From contig JAUQPV010000188.1 of the NCBI GenBank assembly GCA_030550225.1, positions 1 through 5,540 on the forward strand: DNA of 5,540 bases, given 5' to 3'. The stretch's first letter is position 1. The number at the start of each line of letters is the position of its first letter. The translations under genes and the position numbers were made by a program. The notes under the pieces were generated by a model. It saw nothing but the letters and a program-made list of their open reading frames with translations. It was not told the origin of the DNA and did not search any database. The DNA is from Acidobacteriota bacterium (GTDB lineage: Bacteria; Acidobacteriota; HRBIN11). Shown here piece after piece: positions 1 to 5,258 of this stretch.

Positions 1-1090
1 GGAGTTCGGCGTTATGTTCCCCGTAGGGCGCCCGCCACAGGGGCGCCATCGTCCGCCCCGTCACGATCCGAAAGCGGCGGGCCGTCTCGGCCAACTCAAA
101 TTGCAGGGCCTGGGGCGTTACGTCCGGCAGGGTCGCCTGCTGACGGGTCTGTTGATAAGCCGTCCAGTGCCGATGGTTCAGAGTGTGGTTGCCGACCTCG
201 ACCCAGGGACTTTTGGCGAGCCGTCGGGTGGCTTCGGGATGCCGGTCGATGAATTCGCCCGTCAGGAAAACGGTCACGGGAAGTTGGAGGGCCTCGACCT
301 GACGGATGAGAGCGTCCACGTCTTGGTCGGAAAAGCTTCCGTCGAAGGTCAGGGCGACCTCAGGCCGATTCGGGTTGCCCCGAAGCAGGTTGTCAGGCCC
401 CCGCTGGACGTAGCGAAGCCCCGAGGCGCTCCGGTCGGCTACCTGGTAGACCACGATGGCGGGTGAGAAGACCTCAGCCCCGTTCGGCCCACGACCCTGG
501 ACCTGTAGAAGGTTGTCGTCGGCCGCCAACGGGACGTCCGGAAAGACGAACGTCCCGTCCTCCCCGGATACGGTCGTCGCGGCGGCTTCCCCGTTGACCC
601 AGAGGGTTAAAGATTGACGGCGGGGCCCCTGGCCTTCTACGGTGACGCGGGGCGCACTTAAACGGGCGCCGAAAGCCGGACGTAAGATGCGAATGGGCTC
701 GAGTAGCGAGGGGCTCGGCGTCTCGGACGAACGGGTCAAGGCCGAAGGCGGCGTCGCCGGGCTTGGCCGAAGCGCCCCTTCAGACCGAGACCGACCCAGC
801 AAAAGGGCCAATCCCGCACCTGCCAGGATAGCCGCCAGTAAGGCGAAAAGTCCGAGCGGGACCGCATGGCGGCGAACCCAGGTATAAAAGCACCGGACCC
901 GGGTCTCGACCTCCCAGGCCCAGTAGCATCGTTCCCCGCAAAAAATGTGGTGCGCCCGCCGATGTTGGCATCGGGGACAGAGCCATCGCTGACAGCGGTA
1001 GCACCGCCGGCGGGCCGTCCGGGTCGGGTGCTGAAAGCAGACCCGTTCCAGCCCGGCGGCGGACGGGGCCCCTGTGAAGAAGTCCGTCAT
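1..1090 (-). CDS. Membrane-anchored polysaccharide deacetylase (NodB family) with N-terminal zinc-finger-like domain; 3' end cut by window
   Basis: I translated this frame by hand; 363 residues are visible and the C-terminus lies outside the window. Residues 18-55 hold a Cys/His cluster (C18, H21, C30, C33, C38, C41, H47/H48, C51, C55) with the spacing of a B-box-like zinc finger. A hydrophobic helix spans about 76-99, preceded by basic residues (R73, R74, H75), so the finger should be cytoplasmic and the rest outside. A Pro/Ser-rich linker (about 100-130) leads to an Ig-like beta domain (about 132-216). The NodB domain begins near 243 with TFDG (248-251), HTLNH (302-306, the metal-binding HxxxH) and RAPYG (353-357). 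The family hydrolyses N- or O-acetyl groups on peptidoglycan or other glycans. TFDG replaces the usual TFDD, so a canonical metal Asp is absent at 251. The start is uncertain: an in-frame ATG at 1123 (AGGA seven bases upstream) would add 11 residues. The family call is firm; the substrate is unknown. Confidence 0.85.
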   Translation of the reverse strand, partial: MTDFFTGAPSAAGLERVCFQHPTRTARRRCYRCQRWLCPRCQHRRAHHIFCGERCYWAWEVETRVRCFYTWVRRHAVPLGLFALLAAILAGAGLALLLGRSRSEGALRPSPATPPSALTRSSETPSPSLLEPIRILRPAFGARLSAPRVTVEGQGPRRQSLTLWVNGEAAATTVSGEDGTFVFPDVPLAADDNLLQVQGRGPNGAEVFSPAIVVYQVADRSASGLRYVQRGPDNLLRGNPNRPEVALTFDGSFSDQDVDALIRQVEALQLPVTVFLTGEFIDRHPEATRRLAKSPWVEVGNHTLNHRHWTAYQQTRQQATLPDVTPQALQFELAETARRFRIVTGRTMAPLWRAPYGEHNAEL

Positions 1091-1166
1091 CGGTACCTGT
1101 CTTCTCAAGCTTCCCAATGCCATGCCGTCGTCCTGCGACCCGGTCGGCGGCCGAATTCGGGACGAA

Positions 1167-1182
1167 TGCTATAATTGTAGCA
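1167..1182. promoter_or_regulatory. Palindromic divergent promoter candidate (overlapping extended -10 elements)
   Basis: The 16 bases TGCTATAATTGTAGCA form a palindrome with one mismatched pair. On the plus strand they contain a perfect TATAAT (1170-1175) preceded by TGC, an extended -10. On the minus strand they contain TACAAT (1179-1174), also preceded by TGC. The site is an AT-rich pocket in GC-rich DNA between the divergent deacetylase and thiS genes. No good -35 was found for the plus strand (GCGGCC at 17-bp spacing), which an extended -10 can tolerate. The two -10 hexamers overlap by two bases, so polymerase could occupy only one direction at a time. The promoter role is inferred. Confidence 0.45.
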
Positions 1183-1210
1183 GGGATGCGGGATGCGAGA
1201 TACGGGATGC
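1183..1210. repeat. Heptamer tandem repeat (GGGATGC-like), left arm of fold-back
   Basis: Four units run in exact 7-bp register: GGGATGC, GGGATGC, GAGATAC, GGGATGC. The reverse-complement form recurs at 1264-1277 as GCATCTC then GCATCGT. GATGCGAGAT (1192-1201) is exactly complementary to ATCTCGCATC (1266-1275), a 10-bp outer stem enclosing the hairpin at 1223-1243. If transcription starts near the 1170 TATAAT, this repeat lies in the thiS 5' leader. It has no coding sense in a known family. Confidence 0.7.
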
Positions 1211-1222
1211 GAATTTCGCCGG

Positions 1223-1243
1223 CCCTCTCCCGCAGGGAGAGGG
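1223..1243. repeat. Perfect 9-bp inverted repeat with 3-nt loop (REP-like hairpin)
   Basis: CCCTCTCCC (1223-1231), loop GCA, GGGAGAGGG (1235-1243), then TTTATGA. The stem is perfect and GC-rich. The three T residues after it are too few for a convincing intrinsic terminator, and no gene end lies just before it on either strand. It resembles the dispersed REP-type hairpins of many bacterial genomes; that class assignment is inferred from shape only. It sits 56 bases before the thiS start codon. Confidence 0.75.
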
Positions 1244-1263
1244 TTTATGAAAGGGGTTCTCTT

Positions 1264-1277
1264 GCATCTCGCATCGT
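1264..1277. repeat. Inverted heptamer pair, right arm of fold-back
   Basis: GCATCTC and GCATCGT are two 7-bp units that mirror the GGGATGC/GAGATAC units at 1183-1210. ATCTCGCATC (1266-1275) pairs exactly with 1192-1201. This arm ends about 10 bases before the thiS ribosome binding site, so an RNA stem here could affect access to it. Confidence 0.6.
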
Positions 1278-1286
1278 AGATTGCTT

Positions 1287-1290
1287 GGAG
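1287..1290 (+). promoter_or_regulatory. Ribosome binding site of thiS
   Basis: GGAG lies nine bases before the ATG at 1300. It supports that start over the upstream in-frame ATG at 1117, whose extra 61 residues cross the repeat region and match nothing in the ThiS family. A GTG at 1297 immediately before the ATG is in frame and could also serve. Confidence 0.6.
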
Positions 1291-1299
1291 TCGCCGGTG

Positions 1300-1521
1300 A
1301 TGCGTCTGCGGGTCAACGGTGAGTGGACGGAGTGGCCGGCGCCGATGACGGTCGCCGACCTACTGGAACGTCTGGGCCTGGGGTCCGTGGCCGTCGGGAT
1401 CGCCGTCGCCGTCAACAATGAAGTCGTCCCCCGAACCCGGTGGTCCGAGACAGTCTTACAGGACGGGGACGCCGTCGAGATCGTGCGGGCCGTCGCCGGC
1501 GGCCGGATGACCCCGGCGTAA
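1300..1521 (+). CDS. thiS: Sulfur carrier protein ThiS with a 5-residue C-terminal tail
   Basis: A 73-residue ubiquitin-like protein of the ThiS/MoaD fold. ThiS is adenylated by ThiF at its terminal glycine, converted to a thiocarboxylate, and gives sulfur to ThiG for the thiazole ring of thiamine, in the cytoplasm. Visible family marks are the N-terminal MRLRVNGE strand, TVADLLERLGL (residues 17-27), VAVNNEVVPRTRW (36-48), LQDGDAVEIV (53-62) and the closing VAGG (65-68). The length to Gly68 fits the family. The odd point is that translation continues past G67-G68 with RMTPA before TAA. Most family members known to me end at the Gly-Gly, and a free terminal glycine is needed for activation, so either the tail is trimmed or the protein is inactive. 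No other thiamine genes lie nearby. Family assignment is strong. Confidence 0.88.
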   Translation: MRLRVNGEWTEWPAPMTVADLLERLGLGSVAVGIAVAVNNEVVPRTRWSETVLQDGDAVEIVRAVAGGRMTPA

Positions 1522-1540
1522 GCCTCACGATCGGACGTCC

Positions 1541-1696
1541 TCACCGGCGGAACAGTCGGTGCAAGCGGGCCGTCCCGTCTTCGATCTGGATGATCACGAC
1601 ATCTCGCTCGGCATCGCCAGAGGGCCCGAATCGAATCCGACCCGCGGGGCCTTTGTAATCGACCGCCCGCAGGGCTTGGCCCAGATTTTCGGCATC
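1541..1696 (-). pseudogene. C-terminal remnant of a LivK-type (branched-chain amino acid) ABC transporter substrate-binding protein
   Basis: Fifty-one sense codons follow an in-frame TGA (1699-1697) and end at the TGA at 1543-1541. The key segments are LGQALRAVDYKGPAGRIRF (residues 5-23), then GPSGDAERD and VVIIQIEDGTARL. This is the typical end of periplasmic type-1 binding proteins such as LivJ/LivK: an 'ALR' helix, 'G.xG.I.F...GD', then a final beta strand with 'v.dG'. There is no ATG, GTG or TTG at the head that would give a sensible protein. No trace of the remaining 300-plus residues was recognised between here and carB. It therefore looks like the tail of a deleted or truncated gene. 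Its end lies 19 bases from the stop of the convergent thiS. An intact gene would bind an extracellular amino acid or amide for ABC import. Recognition is by pattern only. Confidence 0.55.
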
Positions 1697-1752
1697 TCAG
1701 ACCGACGCCTCCCCAGAGGACCTCGACGGGGCGTCCCCGGATGTCCCCAGGG

Positions 1753-1850
1753 GAACAAGCGACAAGAAGTAGCCGGATAGCCAAACTTCCGAATTCCCGA
1801 ATGGCCGATTCGCAAAGCAGTAGCGCTTTGGTACCCATCCCTTTGTCGCT
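1753..1850. repeat. Octamer-periodic intergenic DNA with inverted ends
   Basis: Five consecutive 8-bp units at 1769-1808 read GTAGCCGG, ATAGCCAA, ACTTCCGA, ATTCCCGA, ATGGCCGA, a degenerate ATnnCCGA array. AGCGACAA (1758-1765) is inverted exactly as TTGTCGCT (1843-1850), bracketing the array. A 6-bp stem, CAAAGC (1813-1818) with GCTTTG (1825-1830), lies inside. It starts 35 bases past the carB stop on the transcript but has no U-run, so it is a poor intrinsic terminator. The stretch is non-coding as far as I can see. Confidence 0.5.
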
Positions 1851-1865
1851 GAAGTAATAGCCGTG

Positions 1866-4800
1866 TCACTTGAGTGCTTCTCCGTAAATGTCTTGGAGGC
1901 AGAGGGGTTCGGGGTGGCCGGACCGGAGGGCCCGGATGGCCTCGATGGCGGCCGCCGCTCCGGAAAGGGTCGTGATGCAGGGGACGCCGCACCGCATGGC
2001 CGTCTGGCGGACGACGGGCTCGTCGGCGTAAGCGGCTGGCCCCATCGGCGTGTTGATGACGAGTTGGATCTTGCCATTGATGATGAAGTCGGCGATATGG
2101 GGTCGGCCCTCGTGGATTTTACGGACGACCGTCACGGGCAGGCCGGCCGCTTGGAGGGCCTGGGCCGTCCCCGCCGTGGCCATCAGCGTGAAGCCCAGCT
2201 CGTGGAGCTGGCAGGCCAGAGGCACGACGGCCATTTTATCCCGGTCGTTAACGGTGATTAGGACCTGGCCCCCCGTCGGGAGGCGGACCCCGGCACCCAG
2301 CATGGCCTTGGCGAAAGCGATCCCGAAGGTCTCGCCGATGCCCATGACCTCACCGGTACTCTTCATTTCCGGTCCCAGGCGGGGGTCCTCCTCGGGGAAG
2401 CGATCGAAGGGAAAGACGGGCGCCTTCACGCAGTAGTACCGGGGCCGGCCCTCGCCGGACAGGCCGAGTTCTCGCAGGGTCGCGCCCAGCATGAGGCGGA
2501 CGGCCGCATCGGCGACAGGCACGCCGGTCGCCTTGCTGATGAAGGGGACGGTTCGGGACGCCCGGGGGTTGACTTCCAGGACGTATAGTTCCCCGTCCCG
2601 ATAGGCGAACTGGATGTTCAGGAGGCCCCGCACCTGCAAGGCCCGGGCGATCCGGGCCGTCCAGTCGACCATCATCCTCCGGGCGTCGGCCGGAAGCTTC
2701 CAGGCGGGCATGACCATCGCGCTGTCGCCGCTGTGAATGCCGGCTTCCTCGATGTGCTGGAGGATGCCGGCGATGTACACGTCCCGGCCGTCGCTGAGGG
2801 CATCCAGGTCATATTCAAAGGCGTCCTCGATGAAGCGGTCGATGAGGACTGGGTACTGGGGCGCCACTCGCAGGGCTTCCTGAAAGAGGGCTCTCATCTG
2901 GTCGGCATGGAACACCTTCGCCATCGCCCGGCCGCCGAGGACGTACGAGGGCCGGACCAGGACGGGGTAGCCGACAGCCTCAGCGACCGCCAGGGCCTCC
3001 TCGAGCGTCTGGGCCGTCCCGAAGGGCGGGTGACGGATGTCCAGGTCCCGCATGAGCTCGGCAAAGCACTTGCGGTCCTCGGCCCGGTGGATGTCGTCCG
3101 GCTGGGTCCCCAGGATGGGGACGCCGGCCTCGGCCAGGGGGCGAGCCAGCCGGAGGGGCGTCTGGCCGCCCAGTTGGACGATGACCCCGAGGGGCCGCTC
3201 GGTCCGGACGACGTTCAGGACGTGCTCCAACGTCAGGGGCTCGAAGTACAGACGGTCGGCCGTGTCGTAATCGGTGCTGACCGTCTCGGGATTGCAATTC
3301 ACCATGATCGTCTCGTAGCCCATCGACCGAAGGGCAAAGACGGCCCGGACGCAACAGTAGTCGAACTCGATACCCTGACCGATGCGGTTGGGTCCGCTCC
3401 CCAGGATGACGACCTTCGGGCGGTCCGTCGGGAAGGCCTCACATTCGGACCCATAGGTCGAGTACAGGTACGGCGTGATGGCCTCGAACTCGCCGGCGCA
3501 CGTGTCGATCCGCTTGTACGTCGGCACGATGTTCAGCTCTTCCAGACGGGCCCGCAGGACGGCTTCCGACACGCCCAGACAGTCGGCGACCTGGGCGTGG
3601 CTGAGGCCCCACTGCTTAGCCCGCCGCAGGAGCTCCGGCGGGACTGTCTCGAGACGGAACCGCCGGAGTCGGCCCTCGAGTTCGACGATCTCCTCGATCT
3701 GGTGGAGGAACCACGGGTGGATGCCCGTCAGGGCCGCCACGTCCTCCGGCTTCATGCCGGCATGGAGGGCATAGAAGATGTAGAAAATGCGGTCCCATGA
3801 AGGATACCGGAGCTTGGCGATGACGGCACTTCGGTCAAAGGGCTGTTGATAGAGCTGACGAAGGACGTCGTAGTCGACCTCTAAGGACTGAAGGGCCTTC
3901 AGGAGGGCTTCCTTGAAAGTCCGCCCGATGGCCATGACCTCGCCGACGGACTTCATCGACGTCCCGATCGTCGCCCGGGCGCTGGGAAACTTCTCGAAGG
4001 CCCATCGAGGGATTTTGACGACCACATAGTCGAGGGCCGGCTCGAAGCAAGCGACCGTCTTGCCGGTGATGTCGTTGCGGAGTTCGTCCAGGGTGTATCC
4101 GATGGCCAGCTTGGCGGCGATCTTGGCGATGGGGAAGCCCGTCGCCTTTGAGGCCAGGGCCGACGAACGGCTGACCCGGGGGTTCATCTCGATGACGGCC
4201 ATCCGGCCCGTCTCGGGGTGGAGGGCGAACTGGACGTTGGAGCCCCCTGTCTCGACGCCGACGGTCCGGATGACCTGGAGGGCCCAGTCCCGCATCTTCT
4301 GGTAGTCCACGTCGGACAATGTCTGGGCGGGTGCGACCGTGATGCTGTCGCCGGTGTGGATGCCCATCGGGTCGAAGTTCTCGATCGAGCAGACGATGAT
4401 GGCCTGGTCAGCGGCGTCCCGCATGACCTCCATCTCGAATTCCTGCCAACCCTCGAGATATTCCTCGATCAGGACCTCGTGGACGGGGCTGATCTGGAGA
4501 GCTCGTTCGAGGGCTTCCGGGAGCTCGGCCCGGTTATACACGATGGCACTTCCGGTCCCACCCAACGTGTAGGAAGGCCGCAGGACCAGCGGAAAGTCCA
4601 TGTCGGCGGCGGCCTGGACGCCCTCCTGAACGGTCGTGACGTAAGCACTCTTGGGCACGTCCAGACCGGCCCGAACCATGGCCTCTTTGAAGCGGAGGCG
4701 GTTTTCGGCCAGCTCGATGGCCTCGGGGCGGGCTCCGATCATCTCGATGCCCAACTCTTGGAGGACGCCCGCCCGCCACAGGGCCATCCCCAGGTTCAGG

Positions 4801-5084
4801 CCCGTCTGACCGCCCAGCGTGGGGAGTAAGGTGTCGGGTCGTTCCCGCCGGAGGACCCGCTCGGCCGTCTCCAAGACGAGGGGCTCGATGTACGTCCGGT
4901 GGGCCATCTCGGGGTCCGTCATGATCGTGGCTGGGTTCGAATTGATGAGGACGACCTCGAGGCCTTCCTCCCGCAGGGCCTTGCAAGCCTGCGTGCCCGC
5001 ATAGTCAAACTCACAGGCCTGCCCGATGACGATAGGGCCAGACCCGATGATGGCAATCTTCTTGAGGTCTCGGCGTTTCGGCAT
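1866..5084 (-). CDS. carB: Carbamoyl-phosphate synthase large subunit
   Basis: A complete 1072-residue protein, against 1073 in E. coli. It makes carbamoyl phosphate from bicarbonate, two ATP and ammonia delivered by the CarA glutaminase, for pyrimidine and arginine synthesis, in the cytoplasm. Domain order is carboxyphosphate synthetase (about 1-401), oligomerisation (402-549), carbamoyl-phosphate synthetase (550-931) and an MGS-like allosteric domain (932-1072). Both ATP-grasp halves keep the catalytic set: R129, R169, Q285, E299, N301 in the first, at the E. coli numbers, and R711, Q825, E837, N839 in the second. I chose the ATG at 5084 because MPKRRDLKKI aligns with the E. coli start; an ATG at 5168 would add 28 unrelated residues from the repeat region. 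In the allosteric half, E. coli E892 (ornithine) is A888 and R1020 (UMP/IMP pocket) is P1016, while K950, T970, T973, K989 and N1011 are kept, so regulation probably differs from E. coli. carA is not adjacent on either side. Confidence 0.98.
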   Translation of the reverse strand: MPKRRDLKKIAIIGSGPIVIGQACEFDYAGTQACKALREEGLEVVLINSNPATIMTDPEMAHRTYIEPLVLETAERVLRRERPDTLLPTLGGQTGLNLGMALWRAGVLQELGIEMIGARPEAIELAENRLRFKEAMVRAGLDVPKSAYVTTVQEGVQAAADMDFPLVLRPSYTLGGTGSAIVYNRAELPEALERALQISPVHEVLIEEYLEGWQEFEMEVMRDAADQAIIVCSIENFDPMGIHTGDSITVAPAQTLSDVDYQKMRDWALQVIRTVGVETGGSNVQFALHPETGRMAVIEMNPRVSRSSALASKATGFPIAKIAAKLAIGYTLDELRNDITGKTVACFEPALDYVVVKIPRWAFEKFPSARATIGTSMKSVGEVMAIGRTFKEALLKALQSLEVDYDVLRQLYQQPFDRSAVIAKLRYPSWDRIFYIFYALHAGMKPEDVAALTGIHPWFLHQIEEIVELEGRLRRFRLETVPPELLRRAKQWGLSHAQVADCLGVSEAVLRARLEELNIVPTYKRIDTCAGEFEAITPYLYSTYGSECEAFPTDRPKVVILGSGPNRIGQGIEFDYCCVRAVFALRSMGYETIMVNCNPETVSTDYDTADRLYFEPLTLEHVLNVVRTERPLGVIVQLGGQTPLRLARPLAEAGVPILGTQPDDIHRAEDRKCFAELMRDLDIRHPPFGTAQTLEEALAVAEAVGYPVLVRPSYVLGGRAMAKVFHADQMRALFQEALRVAPQYPVLIDRFIEDAFEYDLDALSDGRDVYIAGILQHIEEAGIHSGDSAMVMPAWKLPADARRMMVDWTARIARALQVRGLLNIQFAYRDGELYVLEVNPRASRTVPFISKATGVPVADAAVRLMLGATLRELGLSGEGRPRYYCVKAPVFPFDRFPEEDPRLGPEMKSTGEVMGIGETFGIAFAKAMLGAGVRLPTGGQVLITVNDRDKMAVVPLACQLHELGFTLMATAGTAQALQAAGLPVTVVRKIHEGRPHIADFIINGKIQLVINTPMGPAAYADEPVVRQTAMRCGVPCITTLSGAAAAIEAIRALRSGHPEPLCLQDIYGEALK

Positions 5085-5095
5085 GGGTAGACGTT

Positions 5096-5102
5096 CCCTC
5101 CC
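5096..5102 (-). promoter_or_regulatory. carB: Ribosome binding site of carB
   Basis: GGGAGGG on the minus strand ends 11 bases before the ATG at 5084. The spacing is slightly long, but this is the only purine-rich Shine-Dalgarno-like run nearby. It agrees with the start chosen from protein alignment rather than the ATG at 5168. Confidence 0.55.
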
Positions 5103-5110
5103 GCGAATTG

Positions 5111-5258
5111 GGCAGGTCGGCAGATGAGCAGATAGGCCGGTGGGCCAAGCGCATCGAGCAAAAAGCAAAGGACAAAGAGTATGTTTGGCGTTAGACTCTT
5201 GGCGCTTTGCCCTATGCGCTTTGCTCTTTGCCCTTGGCGTACCTGCCCATCGGCCTAT
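5111..5258. repeat. Fold-back element of octamer and heptamer tandem repeats
   Basis: From the left, five units in 8-bp register (GGCAGGTC, GGCAGATG, AGCAGATA, GGCCGGTG, GGCCAAGC, 5111-5150) give way to twelve consecutive 7-bp units (5156-5239). The heptamers start as GAGCAAA, AAGCAAA, GGACAAA and end in the opposite sense as CTTTGCC, CTATGCG, CTTTGCT, CTTTGCC, CTTGGCG. The halves are inverted: 5132-5145 pairs with 5245-5258 over 14 positions with one G-T, GCCAAG (5144-5149) pairs with 5233-5238, and GAGCAAA (5156-5162) with 5220-5226. The element covers nearly the whole gap between the coiled-coil gene and carB, and its right arm contains the TAG stop (5257-5255) of the coiled-coil gene. It has no transposase and could be a non-autonomous or slippage-born repeat. 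Transcription read into carB would carry it as a long RNA stem. Confidence 0.7.

Noticed and set aside
14..466. A 150-codon plus-strand open frame at the left end
   Set aside because: It is antisense to the deacetylase, whose NodB motifs are clear on the minus strand.
1223..1250. Intrinsic terminator at the CCCTCTCCC hairpin
   Set aside because: Only three T residues follow the stem and no gene ends just upstream on either strand.
1124..1299. TPP riboswitch upstream of thiS
   Set aside because: The conserved CUGAGA and the second core segment of the TPP aptamer are not present in either orientation.
1245..1838. A 197-codon minus-strand open frame
   Set aside because: It runs antisense through thiS, uses a different frame from the binding-protein remnant, and has no recognisable domain.
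2733..3800. A 355-codon open frame on the plus strand, and shorter ones at 1863-2261 and 4218-4829
   Set aside because: All lie antisense to carB. Their composition (runs of V, D, G, R) is the mirror of GC-rich CarB codons, and they show no family motif.
5085..5168. A 28-residue N-terminal extension of CarB from the ATG at 5168
   Set aside because: It is encoded by the fold-back repeat region and is not part of the CarB family; the ATG at 5084 matches the E. coli start and has GGGAGGG before it.
5156..5239. CRISPR-like array
   Set aside because: The units are 7 bp, degenerate and contiguous, with no spacers and no cas genes.
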